Shown: positions 35,837 to 44,524 of the stretch, in pieces
How the letters are laid out: each line of letters opens with the position of its first letter
Numbering within the stretch: the first letter of the stretch is position 1
NCBI GenBank assembly: GCA_947495795.1
Contig: CANMAI010000001.1
Location: forward strand, 310,001-374,000
Length of the DNA stretch: 64,000 bases
DNA from: an uncultured Paracoccaceae bacterium
GTDB lineage: Bacteria; Pseudomonadota; Alphaproteobacteria; Rhodobacterales; Rhodobacteraceae
Direction of reading: 5' to 3'
Made by a program: the position numbers and the translations under genes
The notes under the pieces: model-generated
Seen by the model: only the letters and a program-made list of their open reading frames with translations
Databases searched by the model: none
What the model was told of the DNA's origin: nothing

Positions 35837-36226
35837 ATGAACATCGGAGACGTCGCCAAACGCACCCATCTCCCACCCAAAACCATTCGCTACTATGAGG
35901 ATATCGGCCTGATCACCCCGCCCCGCGATGCCAATGGCTACCGGGCCTTCCGCGAGGCCGATATGCACAAGCTCGCCTTCCTCGGCCGCGCCCGCGCGCT
36001 CGGTTTCACGATAGAGGATTGCCGCAACCTCCTCGCCCTCTGGGAGGATACCGCCCGTGCCAGCGCAGATGTGAAGACCATAGCGCAAAAGCACCTTCTG
36101 GAGATTGAGGAGAAGATCACGGCCCTTCAGGATATGCGCGACACGCTCTCCACTCTCGTCACGGCCTGTGCCGGAGATAGTCGCCCCGATTGCCCCATTC
36201 TGACAGATTTCGCAAAAGAGGGCTGA
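35837..36226 (+). CDS. cueR: Cu(I)-responsive MerR-family regulator CueR
   Basis: A 129-residue regulator. The helix-turn-helix NIGDVAKRTHLPPKTIRYYEDIGLITPPR begins the protein, a long dimerisation helix follows, and the metal loop is Cys111-x7-Cys119 (CAGDSRPDC), matching the two-cysteine Cu(I) site of CueR (Cys112/Cys120 in E. coli). AGGAGCCGGAG precedes the ATG. It activates the promoter at 33393 and is itself part of that operon. Confidence 0.94.
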   Translation: MNIGDVAKRTHLPPKTIRYYEDIGLITPPRDANGYRAFREADMHKLAFLGRARALGFTIEDCRNLLALWEDTARASADVKTIAQKHLLEIEEKITALQDMRDTLSTLVTACAGDSRPDCPILTDFAKEG

Positions 36227-36294
36227 CGTACGGTCACTAAACCCGTTAAGCATACCAAAATGATGCCACAATATATCGGCACATTACCATCTGT

Positions 36295-36306
36295 TTACCA
36301 TGGTAA
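36295..36306. promoter_or_regulatory. 12-bp palindrome before the desaturase gene
   Basis: TTACCATGGTAA is a perfect palindrome 43 nt before the desaturase ATG, and a partial copy, ATTACCAT, lies 12 nt to its left. The region is AT-rich for this genome and likely includes the promoter. An operator function is inferred only from symmetry. Confidence 0.35.
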
Positions 36307-36348
36307 GGTATCCGGTTCGGGTAGCTAACCCCCAAGGCCGGAACCAGA

Positions 36349-37392
36349 ATGATCCATACCAAAGTGAGCCCCGCTCCAGAGCCCTCGCACGCGCGCGCAT
36401 GGGTCCAGATACTTGCAAAATACCGTGAGCCGCGCCTCGCCCGAAGTCTCTTCGAGATGGCAGCCACCCTCGGCCCCTTCATCGCCCTCTGGGCACTCGC
36501 ATGGTGGGCCCTTTCCGTAAGCTGGCTTCTGGCCATCGTGATCTCCGCCGCCAACGGCCTCTTTCTCGTCCGCGTCTTCACCATCCAGCACGATTGCGGG
36601 CATGGCGCGTTCTTCCCCAACCGCCAGATGAATGAATGGGTCGGCCGCATTTGCGGCGTCCTCACCGTCACGCCCTACTATGTCTGGCACCGCGCGCATT
36701 CCATCCACCATTCCCATTCCGGCAATCTCAACAAAAGGGGCCTTGGAGAGATCGCCACCCTCACGGTCGAGGAATACCGCCAGCGCTCTTGGCTCGGCCG
36801 CCTCCGCTACCGCGCCTACCGCCACCCGCTCGTCCTTTTCGGCCTCGGCCCGGCCTATGTATTCCTCGTGGAAAACCGCGTGCCGCTCGGATTTATCGGC
36901 AAGGGTCCGCGTTACTGGGTCAGCGCCATGGGCACCAATATTTCAATGGCCGCGGCCCTTGGTGCCATCTTCTGGTTCGGCGGCTGGCAACCCCTTGTGC
37001 TGGTATTCCTGCCCACCACACTCATCGCCGCCACCCTCGGCGTGTGGCTCTTCTATGTGCAGCACCAGTTCGAGGAGACACATTGGGAGGAAGAGCCCGA
37101 ATGGCAAGTGCACGATGCAGCGCTCCACGGCAGCTCCCACTACGTCCTGCCGCCCGTGCTGCAATGGATGACGGCCAATATCGGCATCCATCACGTCCAC
37201 CACCTTTACAGCCGCATCCCGTTCTACCGGCTTACCGAAGTGCTGAGGGATCATAAGGAACTCGCCGACGCCCAGCGCCTCACCATTCGCGAAAGTTTCA
37301 AATGCGTCGGCCTCCAGCTATGGGATCAAAGCCAACGCCGCCTTCTCAGCTTCCGCGAGGCGCGCCGCACCTATGGGCCGATTGCAGCCTGA
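36349..37392 (+). CDS. Membrane fatty-acid desaturase
   Basis: A 347-residue integral enzyme with the three histidine clusters of acyl-lipid desaturases: HDCGH (81-85), HRAHSIHH (114-121) and HHVHH (281-285). Two pairs of transmembrane helices frame them. It introduces a double bond into fatty acyl chains using a di-iron centre, oxygen and an electron donor. The closest type by motif is the delta-12/omega group, but regiospecificity is not deducible. The palindrome upstream may control it, for example in response to temperature or lipid state. Confidence 0.9.
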   Translation: MIHTKVSPAPEPSHARAWVQILAKYREPRLARSLFEMAATLGPFIALWALAWWALSVSWLLAIVISAANGLFLVRVFTIQHDCGHGAFFPNRQMNEWVGRICGVLTVTPYYVWHRAHSIHHSHSGNLNKRGLGEIATLTVEEYRQRSWLGRLRYRAYRHPLVLFGLGPAYVFLVENRVPLGFIGKGPRYWVSAMGTNISMAAALGAIFWFGGWQPLVLVFLPTTLIAATLGVWLFYVQHQFEETHWEEEPEWQVHDAALHGSSHYVLPPVLQWMTANIGIHHVHHLYSRIPFYRLTEVLRDHKELADAQRLTIRESFKCVGLQLWDQSQRRLLSFREARRTYGPIAA

Positions 37393-37533
37393 AGCCACCT
37401 TTTGAATGGTCAAGACAAGCCGGGCAGGCGCTGCCGGGCACTTTCAGCTTTGTTCCGGCTAGGTGAGAAGAACCGTGCGGCTCGCTCCCGCGTCCAACGA
37501 TGGCACTCCGCAATCAAGCAAAAGAGGCCCCAA

Positions 37534-38163
37534 TTACCTCTGCCCATCAAGCGCCAAACGCGCTGCCAAACCTGCAAATACCGTGGCCAGCAGATAGTTT
37601 GAGATCCTCCGGAAACCGCCATTTCCAGAAAGAAACGCTCGCGCACGGCTCGCCGCGAGGATCACGGCGCCATTCACGAAAAACCCAACCACGTTCAGCA
37701 CCAGAGCCAACACCAGGATCTGCACCGCAACGGATCCCGCCTCCGGGTTCACGAACTGCGGAAACAGCGCCAGAAAGAAAAGTGCCACCTTCGGGTTGAG
37801 AATATTCGATAGAAAACCCTGCCGAAACATCACCGCCATTGTCCGCCGCCTCTGCGCGCCCACCTCGCAAGCCACATGCCGCGCCATCAGCGCCTGCCAG
37901 GCCAGAAACAACAGATAGGCCGCCCCCGCATATCGCACAAAATCATAGGCCAGCGGCACCGCCAGAAAAAGCTGCGAAAGCCCCAGGGCCATAGCAAGCG
38001 CATGGCAAAGAGAGCCCACGGCAACGCCCAGATATGTGGCCAATCCGGCCAGCCGCCCCTGCGCCGCACTCCGCGCCGCAACCAGCATCATGTCCGGGCC
38101 GGGGCTCGCCGTCAGCGCCAGCGAGGCCAGGGCGAACAGGAAGATAGTGGAAATGTCAGGCAT
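37534..38163 (-). CDS. LysE/RhtB-family amino-acid exporter
   Basis: A 209-residue protein with six hydrophobic segments and the family signature LTASPGPDMMLVAARSAAQGRLAGLATYLGVAVGSLCH near the N terminus, plus FRQGFLSNILNPKVALFFLALFPQFV. Such carriers export homoserine, threonine, lysine or related compounds. ATG 38163 has GGAGAGA 2 nt upstream; 21 additional upstream codons are non-homologous. Specificity unknown. Confidence 0.9.
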   Translation of the reverse strand: MPDISTIFLFALASLALTASPGPDMMLVAARSAAQGRLAGLATYLGVAVGSLCHALAMALGLSQLFLAVPLAYDFVRYAGAAYLLFLAWQALMARHVACEVGAQRRRTMAVMFRQGFLSNILNPKVALFFLALFPQFVNPEAGSVAVQILVLALVLNVVGFFVNGAVILAASRARAFLSGNGGFRRISNYLLATVFAGLAARLALDGQR

Positions 38164-38251
38164 GCTCTCTCCAGGAATGCAGCGGAAACCCCCGCCAAGC
38201 CTTATAAAGCACCGCGCAAAACGCAACCATCAACCAACACGAGGCCAATGC

Positions 38252-38698
38252 CTATCGCCCTGCCTGCCGCATCGCCTTCTCAAGCCGCTCCAGAAAGCGT
38301 GAACGATCTGCCTTGGAAAACGCACGCCCCTTGCCGGCCATAAAAGGATCAGACGCCCGCAAATCCGCCATCAGATCCCGCGTTGCCAGCTTCTGCCCGA
38401 TATTGGCCTCTGTGAACTCATCACCATTGTGGTTCAGCACCAAAGCCCCCGCCTCCACGCATTTCGCAGCCAGGGGCAGGTCCCCCGTCACGCAGATGTC
38501 CCCCGGCCCCGCACGCTCCGCTATCCACATATCGGCAACATCTGGCCCCTGATCCACCACAATTACATGCACTAATGGGTCAGGCACCGGGCGCAACCCA
38601 CCATTGCAGACGAGGAAAACCTCTGCTCGGTGCCGCTCAGCCACGCGCAGCGCCTCCCCTTTCACGGGGCAGGCATCGGCATCGATGTAAAGCTTCAC
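38252..38698 (-). CDS. YaiI/YqxD (UPF0178, DUF188) family protein
   Basis: A 148-residue protein with KLYIDADACPVKGEALRVAERH, the family N terminus, and VDQGPDVADMWIAERAGPGDICVTGDLPLAAKCVEAGALVLNHNG, resembling a PIN-like metal site with conserved Asp residues. The start is GTG 38698 in a 4-nt GTGA overlap with the fghA stop, so translation is coupled. Function unknown. Confidence 0.9.
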   Translation of the reverse strand: MKLYIDADACPVKGEALRVAERHRAEVFLVCNGGLRPVPDPLVHVIVVDQGPDVADMWIAERAGPGDICVTGDLPLAAKCVEAGALVLNHNGDEFTEANIGQKLATRDLMADLRASDPFMAGKGRAFSKADRSRFLERLEKAMRQAGR

Positions 38699-39516
38699 GT
38701 CAGTTCCCGTGCGTGATGCGCCACGTGATCGCCCATGAAACTCGCCACGAAGAAGTAGCTGTGATCATAGCCCGCCTGCATGCGGAACGCCCCGGCCTGT
38801 CGGCGCGCGAACATGGCCTCGGCCAGGGCCTCGGGCATAAGCGAATCCAGAAACTGGTCCGCGCCACCCTGATCCACCAGCACCGGACCGGGATAGCCGT
38901 CCCGCCGCATCAGAAACGCCGCGTCATGCGCTTCCCATTTCAGTTTGTCGGGTCCCAGATAAGCCCCCAACTGCTTCCGCCCCCAGTCGGAGCCGGAAGG
39001 ATGTGTAATCGGGGCAAGGGCCGAAACGCTCCGGTACTGCTCGGGCCGCGTCATTGCCAGTGTCAGCGCGCCATGCCCGCCCATCGAATGCCCGGTGATC
39101 CCCTGACGCTCCTCATCCACATAGAAATTCCGCAGGACAAGCGTGTTCAACTCGTCCGCAACATAGGAAAACATCTTGAAATGCGATGCCCAGGGCGACT
39201 CGGTCGCATCCACATAAAAGCCCGCACCCTGTCCCAGATCATAGTCGTCATGATCCGCCACATCCGCGCCCCGGGGCGAGGTGTCGGGAAAGACTAGGGC
39301 CATCCCATGCGCCGCCGCAAAGGCCTGCGCGCCCGCCTTGACCATCGCATTCTCATGCGTGCAGGTCAGCCCGGAAAGATACCAGAGCACCGGCACCGGC
39401 CCGGTCGCTTGGGGCATGAACACGGCGAAGGTCATATCGCAGGCGCATGCGGTCGAGGCATGGGTATAGACCCCCTGAACCCCGCCAAAACAGGCATTCT
39501 CACTGATCGTTTCCAT
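38695..39516 (-). CDS. fghA: S-formylglutathione hydrolase
   Basis: A 273-residue alpha/beta hydrolase that cleaves S-formylglutathione to formate and glutathione, the second step of formaldehyde detoxification. The nucleophile Ser144 is in GHSMGGHG, the acid in LVDQGGADQFL and the histidine in QAGYDHSYFF. It works after AdhC, whose gene lies 2.3 kb away on the same strand with three unrelated genes between. GAGTGCC precedes the ATG. Confidence 0.96.
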   Translation of the reverse strand: METISENACFGGVQGVYTHASTACACDMTFAVFMPQATGPVPVLWYLSGLTCTHENAMVKAGAQAFAAAHGMALVFPDTSPRGADVADHDDYDLGQGAGFYVDATESPWASHFKMFSYVADELNTLVLRNFYVDEERQGITGHSMGGHGALTLAMTRPEQYRSVSALAPITHPSGSDWGRKQLGAYLGPDKLKWEAHDAAFLMRRDGYPGPVLVDQGGADQFLDSLMPEALAEAMFARRQAGAFRMQAGYDHSYFFVASFMGDHVAHHARELT

Positions 39517-39557
39517 GCGGCACTCCCCTTCTCTGTCTCAAACAACCCTACCCCAGC

Positions 39558-40487
39558 CTAGGGGGAAACGTCAGCCATCAACCCGATCACGAACGACAGT
39601 GTCACAACCGAAATGACCGTGGAAATCAGAATGGCAGAGGACGCCCGCGCCGGCGCCACCCCATAGTGCCGAGCGATGATATAGACATTGCCCGCAACCG
39701 GCATCGCCGCCGTCGCGATCATCACCGCCGCCGGAAAGGGTTCCACGGCAAAGACGAAGAACGCGAAAAAACCAATCGCCACCGGATGCAGGAAAAGTTT
39801 CGCAAAGCTCAGCCAGACGGCCACGCTGACCCGCTCCGCCGACTTGTCCGCCAGCGAAGCCCCGATCGCGAACAGCGCACAAGGTGTCGCCGCAGCACCC
39901 AGCAACGTCAGGAACTCCGCCGCGGGGCGTGGAACTGGCAGGCCAAGCGTGCCCCAGATCAGCCCCGCCGCCATGCTCATCACCATCGGGTTGCGCACCA
40001 GCCCGCGCCCGACCGTCACAAGCGGCGAACTACCACCGCCCTGCGCCATGGAGATGACCATAACGACCAGCGATCCGAACAGGATCAGATCGACGCTCAG
40101 GATCATCAGGATGGGGCCCGCCGCCGCCTCTCCCATCAGGATCACCAGCATCGGCAGCGCCAGAAACCCGACATTCCCGATCACCCCGCACTGTGCCTCG
40201 ATCGCCGCCTCCGCAAAGCCCGTGCCCCGCATCAGCGCAACCCCCGTCATCAGCACATAGAGCATCCCGGTCCCGCACATATAGGCCAGCACGAATGGCA
40301 AATCGAAGATCTCGCCCAATGGCAGGGAAGAGGCGAACTGGAACAGCATCGCCGACAGCGCGAAATAGAAGACGAACTTCGTCAGATAGGCCACCGCTTC
40401 CCCGGCGAACCACCCCCGCCATGCCGCGACATATCCCAGCCCGATCAGCAGGAAAAAGGGCACCGTCCTGAGGAAGATCTCGATCAT
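39558..40487 (-). CDS. AEC-family (auxin efflux carrier-like) transporter
   Basis: A 309-residue protein with about 9-10 hydrophobic helices. Features of the AEC family include a start MIEIFLRTVPFFLLIGLGYVAAWRGW, AQCGVIGNVGFLALPM and PVAGNVYIIARHYGVAPARASSAILISTVISVVTL at the C terminus. Members export malonate, amino acids or other anions. The ATG abuts the stop of the GNAT gene (TGAATG), so they are co-translated. Confidence 0.9.
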   Translation of the reverse strand: MIEIFLRTVPFFLLIGLGYVAAWRGWFAGEAVAYLTKFVFYFALSAMLFQFASSLPLGEIFDLPFVLAYMCGTGMLYVLMTGVALMRGTGFAEAAIEAQCGVIGNVGFLALPMLVILMGEAAAGPILMILSVDLILFGSLVVMVISMAQGGGSSPLVTVGRGLVRNPMVMSMAAGLIWGTLGLPVPRPAAEFLTLLGAAATPCALFAIGASLADKSAERVSVAVWLSFAKLFLHPVAIGFFAFFVFAVEPFPAAVMIATAAMPVAGNVYIIARHYGVAPARASSAILISTVISVVTLSFVIGLMADVSP

Positions 40488-40964
40488 TCAGACAAGCGAC
40501 TTATAAAGCACGAGCGCATCGACATAGCCCTCCGTCGGGTGCCGGAACGCGCCGGGCAAACGCCCGACCTCCGCGAACCCATAGTCAAACCAGATCGCCA
40601 GCGCCCGCACATTCGTCTCCACCACGAAATTGAATTGCATCGCCCGATACCCGCGCCGCACGGCCTCCTCCAGCGCATGCTCCAGCATCGCCCGCGCCAC
40701 GCCCCTGCCCGGAGTGCCGACCACAAACCCGCAATTGCAGACATGCCCCCCATTTCCAGCTTGATTGGGGCAAATGTAATACGTCCCCGCATCCCCGGCC
40801 ACAAAGGCGGAATGCGTCCCCCCGGCCCAATAGGCCAGGGCATCCGCGCGGGAAATCGCAGGATCCACGCAATACGTCTCCCCCGCCTGAAACACCGGCC
40901 TCAGCATCCGCCAGAGAATATCCTCGTCGTCAGCACATGCCGCGCGAATATCGGTAGAGGACAC
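40488..40964 (-). CDS. GNAT-family N-acetyltransferase
   Basis: A 158-residue protein with the acetyl-CoA binding motif VVGTPGRGVARAMLEHALEEAVRRG and the following ALAIWFDYGFAEVGRLPG. Start GTG 40964 shares one base with the TAG of the NYN gene. The substrate is unknown; the sequence resembles small uncharacterised acetyltransferases rather than RimI. Confidence 0.88.
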   Translation of the reverse strand: MSSTDIRAACADDEDILWRMLRPVFQAGETYCVDPAISRADALAYWAGGTHSAFVAGDAGTYYICPNQAGNGGHVCNCGFVVGTPGRGVARAMLEHALEEAVRRGYRAMQFNFVVETNVRALAIWFDYGFAEVGRLPGAFRHPTEGYVDALVLYKSLV

Positions 40965-41674
40965 TAGGCCTTGCCCTTCTTTCGCACCTTCAGAAATGCC
41001 CCTTCGTCGACAAGTTCCAGACCCTTCGCCTCTCTGATCAGACCGGAGAGATTCCCATAGCCATAACTGCGCGTGTCAAAGTCAGGATACCGCTTGCCAA
41101 GTTGCGAGCCGACGGCACTCAACCGTGCCCATCCATCTTCGGCCGAAGCATCCTCCAACACGTTGAGAATAAGCTGCGCCGCCTTGTTCAACGGTTCCTT
41201 TTTCGGCTTGACCTCGGTCTCGGCATCCCCACCGCCGGATATAAGGTTCTCCACAAAGATGAAGCGCTTGCACGCCATCCGAAAGGCTTCGGGCGTCTTC
41301 CGTCGGCCGATCCCGTAAACATCCACTCCCTGCTCGCGGATGCGCTGGGAAAGGCGGGTGAAGTCGCTGTCCGAGGAAACCAGCACAAAACCGTCAAACC
41401 GTCCGGAAAGAAGCAGATCCATTGCGTCGATGACAAGCGCAATGTCTGACGCGTTCTTGCCCACCGTATTGGCAGGCTGGTGGTGCGGAACAATCCCGAG
41501 GCCGGCCTGCTTTTCCGACCAACCCTTCATCTGCGGCGAAGAGAAATCGCCGTAAATCCGCCTTACAGATGCTTCCCCAAAGGATGCAATCTCCTCAAAT
41601 ATCGCATTTGCAGTCTGATGGGACGTGTTGTCCGCATCAATCAATACTGCCAGCCGCGCCATGTCAGCACTCAC
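40964..41674 (-). CDS. NYN-domain (LabA-like) putative ribonuclease with C-terminal LOTUS/OST-HTH domain
   Basis: A 236-residue protein. Residues about 1-145 form a NYN/PIN nuclease: LAVLIDADNTSHQTAN, NASDIALVIDAMDLLLSG and FVLVSSDSDFTRLSQRIREQG carry the metal-binding aspartates. Residues about 160-236 (AAQLILNVLEDASAEDGWARLSAVGSQLGKRYPDFDTRSYGYGNLSGLIREAKGLEL) match an OST-HTH/LOTUS RNA-binding domain. GTG 41674 is chosen because GAGGG is 6 nt upstream; ATG 41662 is also possible. That ribosome site is part of a repeated element. Confidence 0.88.
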   Translation of the reverse strand: MSADMARLAVLIDADNTSHQTANAIFEEIASFGEASVRRIYGDFSSPQMKGWSEKQAGLGIVPHHQPANTVGKNASDIALVIDAMDLLLSGRFDGFVLVSSDSDFTRLSQRIREQGVDVYGIGRRKTPEAFRMACKRFIFVENLISGGGDAETEVKPKKEPLNKAAQLILNVLEDASAEDGWARLSAVGSQLGKRYPDFDTRSYGYGNLSGLIREAKGLELVDEGAFLKVRKKGKA

Positions 41675-41680
41675 GTTCTG

Positions 41681-41719
41681 CCCTCATCTTATGTCCAGAA
41701 ATATCCTCGCCGAAGGCAA
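41681..41719 (-). repeat. Hairpin-GATATTT-AGATGAGGG motif, copy 1
   Basis: On the minus strand TTGCCTTCGGCGAGGATAT is followed by TTCTGGACATAAGATGAGGG. CCTTCGGCGAGG folds as a small stem. The 3' end GAGGG is the ribosome-binding site of the NYN gene (GTG 41674). It shares 19 identical bases (41701-41719) with the copy at 44465-44483, and the same order of downstream elements. Confidence 0.75.
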
Positions 41720-41728
41720 TCCGGCACT

Positions 41729-42841
41729 TCAATACGTCACCACGGCGCGGATGCTCTTGCCTTCATGCATCAGGTCAAACCCTTTGTTGATATCTTCCAG
41801 CCCCATCACATGGGTGATCATCGGATCGATCTCGATCTTGCCGTCCATATACCAGTCCACGATCTTGGGCACATCCGTCCGGCCGCGCGCACCGCCAAAC
41901 GCCGTCCCCCGCCACGAACGGCCCGTCACCAGCTGGAAAGGCCGCGTGGAAATCTCCGCGCCCGCCGGTGCCACGCCGATAATAATGCTCTCGCCCCAGC
42001 CCTTATGCGCACATTCCAGGGCCGTGCGCATCACGCCCACATTGCCGGTGGCGTCAAACGTGTAATCCGCTCCACCCTTCGTCAGATCCAAGAGATAGGG
42101 CACCAGATCGCCCTCCACCTCCGCAGGGTTCACGAAATCCGTCATCCCGAAGCGCTCGGCCATCGCCTTCTTGCCGTCGTTCAGATCCACACCCACAATC
42201 TGGTCGGCGCCTGCCAGCCGCAGCCCCTGGATCACATTCAGCCCGATGCCGCCCAGCCCGAACACCACAGCGCGGGAACCGATCTCCACCTTGGCTGTGT
42301 TGATCACAGCCCCGATGCCCGTCGTCACCCCGCAGCCGACATAGCACACTTTCTCAAAAGGTGCGTCCTCCCGGATCTTGGCCAGCGCAATCTCCGGCAC
42401 CACCGTGTGGTTCGCAAAGGTGGACGTCCCCATATAGTGAAAAATCGGGTCGCCATCCAAGGTGCTGAACCGGCTCGTTCCGTCCGGCATCAGCCCCGCA
42501 CCTTGAGTGGAGCGGATCTTCTGGCAAAGGTTTGTCTTGGGGTTCAGGCAATACTCACATTCCCGGCATTCCGGCGTATAGAGCGGGATCACATGATCTC
42601 CCGGCTTCAGGCTTGTCACGCCCGGCCCGCACTCCACCACCACACCTGCGCCCTCATGCCCTAGAATGGCCGGAAAAATCCCCTCAGGATCAGCACCCGA
42701 AAGCGTAAACTCATCCGTGTGGCAGATCCCCGTGGCCTTGATCTCCACCAGCACCTCGCCCACACGCGGCCCCTCCAGATTAACCTCGCCAATTTCCAGC
42801 GGGTGTCCGGCTTTTATTGCCAGGGCTGCACGGGTCTTCAT
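41729..42841 (-). CDS. adhC: S-(hydroxymethyl)glutathione dehydrogenase / class III alcohol dehydrogenase
   Basis: A 370-residue zinc enzyme that oxidises the formaldehyde-glutathione adduct. Catalytic zinc ligands are Cys40 (GICHTD) and His62-Glu63 (GHEGAGVV); the structural zinc is held by Cys92, Cys95, Cys98 and Cys106 ([15 protein letters not shown]). The NAD fold has [28 protein letters not shown] 42841 follows GGAGAA. It works with FghA (38695-39516). Substrates include S-nitrosoglutathione in relatives. Confidence 0.96.
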   Translation of the reverse strand: MKTRAALAIKAGHPLEIGEVNLEGPRVGEVLVEIKATGICHTDEFTLSGADPEGIFPAILGHEGAGVVVECGPGVTSLKPGDHVIPLYTPECRECEYCLNPKTNLCQKIRSTQGAGLMPDGTSRFSTLDGDPIFHYMGTSTFANHTVVPEIALAKIREDAPFEKVCYVGCGVTTGIGAVINTAKVEIGSRAVVFGLGGIGLNVIQGLRLAGADQIVGVDLNDGKKAMAERFGMTDFVNPAEVEGDLVPYLLDLTKGGADYTFDATGNVGVMRTALECAHKGWGESIIIGVAPAGAEISTRPFQLVTGRSWRGTAFGGARGRTDVPKIVDWYMDGKIEIDPMITHVMGLEDINKGFDLMHEGKSIRAVVTY

Positions 42842-42983
42842 CACTGGTTCTCCCCAAATTGTTATCCCGCACCCTGCCCCGCTGCTCTATGCTTTTCAAG
42901 CGATCCGTCACAGGGACGGAAAGGGCGTGTCCACACGTTTAATGGGTACGCAAACACCAAACCCAAACAGAAAGGTGCTTTCC

Positions 42984-43193
42984 ATGAAACCGCTTCTTGT
43001 TGCTGCTTTGGTTCTGAGTTCCGGGGCTGTTACCCCCGTTTTCGCGCGCGGCGATGTGCCGGGTGTCTCGCCTGAAGTGGCGGCGACACTCACCCCCGCA
43101 CAGATCGCGCAGATCCGCTTCATTCACGAGCGTGAGTCCAACACCCTCAAAATCAAGCAGCGCGTCCGCGCCATCCTTGCGCGCCGCAAATGA
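42984..43193 (+). CDS. Small exported protein of unknown function
   Basis: A 69-residue product: signal peptide KPLLVAALVLSSGAVTPVFA, then a mature peptide of about 45 residues, mostly one amphipathic basic helix (SPEVAATLTPAQIAQIRFIHERESNTLKIKQRVRAILARRK). AAAGG lies 7-9 nt upstream. A clear terminator follows. No family recognised. It and the EF-hand gene point in the same direction and may both be envelope proteins. Confidence 0.7.
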   Translation: MKPLLVAALVLSSGAVTPVFARGDVPGVSPEVAATLTPAQIAQIRFIHERESNTLKIKQRVRAILARRK

Positions 43194-43197
43194 AACC

Positions 43198-43229
43198 GGC
43201 GGGGCCGGTCTCAGGCCCCGCCGAACTCT
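43198..43229 (+). terminator. Intrinsic terminator after the 69-residue exported protein
   Basis: GGCGGGGCC (43198-43206) and GGCCCCGCC (43214-43222) pair perfectly around GGTCTCA. The tail GAACTCTTT is only moderately T-rich. Confidence 0.6.
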
Positions 43230-43292
43230 TTCCGACGGAAGATCTCACCTGCAACGTTAAACCCCCACAAAACGCTTAAAGGAGCAGAGATA

Positions 43293-43811
43293 ATGACAAC
43301 CAGAGCAACCACCCTCGCTATCATCCTCACCACGGTCAGCCTTGCGCTGCCCAGCTATGCGCAGCAGGCCCCTCGCGAAGGCGGTGAGCGGCTGATGAAG
43401 GCGCACGCCGAACGCGGCGGCCATCATCGCGGTGCCGGTCGGCGTGGAATGGAACGGATGATGCAGCTTTTCGAGAACTACGATGCCAATGAAGATGGCT
43501 CCCTCACACAAGCGGAGATTGATGAAGCCCGCGCCGCACAGCTCACCACATTCGATGCCGATGGCAGCGGTGGGCTCAGCCTTGATGAGTATCAGGCCCT
43601 CTGGCTCGATGCGATGCGCGAGCGGATGGTCGATCAGTTCCAGTCCCATGATGATGATGGCGACGGGATCGTAACAGCCGAGGAATTCGGAGAGCGGTTC
43701 TCCCGCATTGTCGAACGCATGGATCGCAATGGCGACGATGCCCTCAGCCGCGAAGACATGCGCCGGGGCGAGCGTGGCCAGCGCGGCGGAAGTCAGCCTC
43801 CGGCAGAGTAG
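43293..43811 (+). CDS. Exported EF-hand calcium-binding protein
   Basis: A 172-residue protein with signal peptide TTRATTLAIILTTVSLALPSYA and four EF-hand-like loops: DANEDGSLTQAE, DADGSGGLSLDE, DDDGDGIVTAEE and DRNGDDALSRED. The first three keep the Asp-x-Asp/Asn-x-Asp-Gly pattern and the final Glu; the fourth ends in Asp and is weaker. It ends in a basic GERGQRGGSQ tail. It probably binds calcium in the periplasm, as sensor or buffer. AAGGAG lies 8 nt before the ATG. Confidence 0.9.
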   Translation: MTTRATTLAIILTTVSLALPSYAQQAPREGGERLMKAHAERGGHHRGAGRRGMERMMQLFENYDANEDGSLTQAEIDEARAAQLTTFDADGSGGLSLDEYQALWLDAMRERMVDQFQSHDDDGDGIVTAEEFGERFSRIVERMDRNGDDALSREDMRRGERGQRGGSQPPAE

Positions 43812-43982
43812 ATCCGCCCGGCACGCTCAGGCCGGAGGCGCCCCTACCCCCCGCATCCGGCCGCTTTTCCACATTCCGAAACCGATTACCTTGAAGGTCA
43901 TGCAGTCCATTACCTGTCGGACGATTTGCCCGAGTGTTCACCAAAAACGAGCGTCTATCCGGAAAAAGTCGACCTCTTGCAC

Positions 43983-44015
43983 TACCAAACCCGTACCAAA
44001 ACGGTACCAAACCCA
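43983..44015. repeat. Three 11-bp tandem units
   Basis: TACCAAACCCG, TACCAAAACGG and TACCAAACCCA follow each other directly just after the arfB stop (minus strand). The units differ at a few positions. Length and similarity suggest a small expansion; function unknown. Confidence 0.5.
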
Positions 44016-44019
44016 TACG

Positions 44020-44439
44020 TCATTCCGGAGCTATTGGCCCTCGCAGCTTTTTCACTTCGCCGCGCCCCTTCTTGGCCTCCAGCCGTCGCCGCTTGGAGGC
44101 AAGCGTCGGCCGCGTCTTGATCCGCGGCTTTGGCCGCTCCAGTGCCTTTTGCACAAGTAAAACAAGGCGTTCCAGCGCCTCTTCCCGGTTTCGCGCCTGG
44201 CTCCGATGCGCTTCCGCGCGCAGAAGGATTGCCCCCTCCTTCGTCCAGCGAGAGCCTGCAAGCCTGCGAAGCCGCGCCTTCACCGAAGGAGACAGATTAG
44301 GAGACCGTTCGGCCTCAAACCGCAATTCCACAGCCGTCGAAACCTTGTTCACGTTCTGCCCACCCGGACCCGACGCACGTACAAAATTTTCCGTTATTTC
44401 CCAATCCTCTAGCGATATATCATCGCTAATCCGGATCAT
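44020..44439 (-). CDS. arfB: Peptidyl-tRNA hydrolase ArfB (YaeJ, ribosome rescue)
   Basis: A 139-residue protein that rescues ribosomes stalled without a stop codon. The catalytic GGQ is in VRASGPGGQNVNKVSTAVELRF, and the basic C-terminal tail (RIKTRPTLASKRRRLEAKKGRGEVKKLRG) would enter the empty mRNA channel. ATG 44439 follows AAGGG by 7-8 nt, and that site is the 3' end of a repeated element. The frame is open 23 codons upstream but passes through the repeat. Three tandem 11-bp repeats lie just past the stop. Confidence 0.95.
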   Translation of the reverse strand: MIRISDDISLEDWEITENFVRASGPGGQNVNKVSTAVELRFEAERSPNLSPSVKARLRRLAGSRWTKEGAILLRAEAHRSQARNREEALERLVLLVQKALERPKPRIKTRPTLASKRRRLEAKKGRGEVKKLRGPIAPE

Positions 44440-44446
44440 CGCAATA

Positions 44447-44483
44447 CCCTTCATCTTTCCCAATATATCCTCGCCGAAGGCAA
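44447..44483 (-). repeat. Hairpin-GATATAT-AGATGAAGGG motif, copy 2
   Basis: On the minus strand TTGCCTTCGGCGAGGATAT is followed by ATTGGGAAAGATGAAGGG. The first 19 bases are identical to copy 1 at 41701-41719. The 3' end AAGGG is the ribosome-binding site of arfB (ATG 44439). Confidence 0.75.
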
Positions 44484-44489
44484 GAATGT

Positions 44490-44524
44490 CAAAAGAGAAA
44501 GGCCGCACTCAAAGCACGGCCTTT
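44490..44524 (-). terminator. Intrinsic terminator of the tiny unit upstream of arfB
   Basis: AAAGGCCG (44498-44505 by plus coordinates) pairs with CGGCCTTT (44517-44524) around 11 nt; on the minus strand the stem is followed by CTCTTTTG. It encloses the stop of the 34-codon frame. Confidence 0.8.

Noticed and set aside
37402-37602. Small basic plus-strand frame
   Set aside because: Overlaps the end of the LysE gene; no ribosome site or family features.
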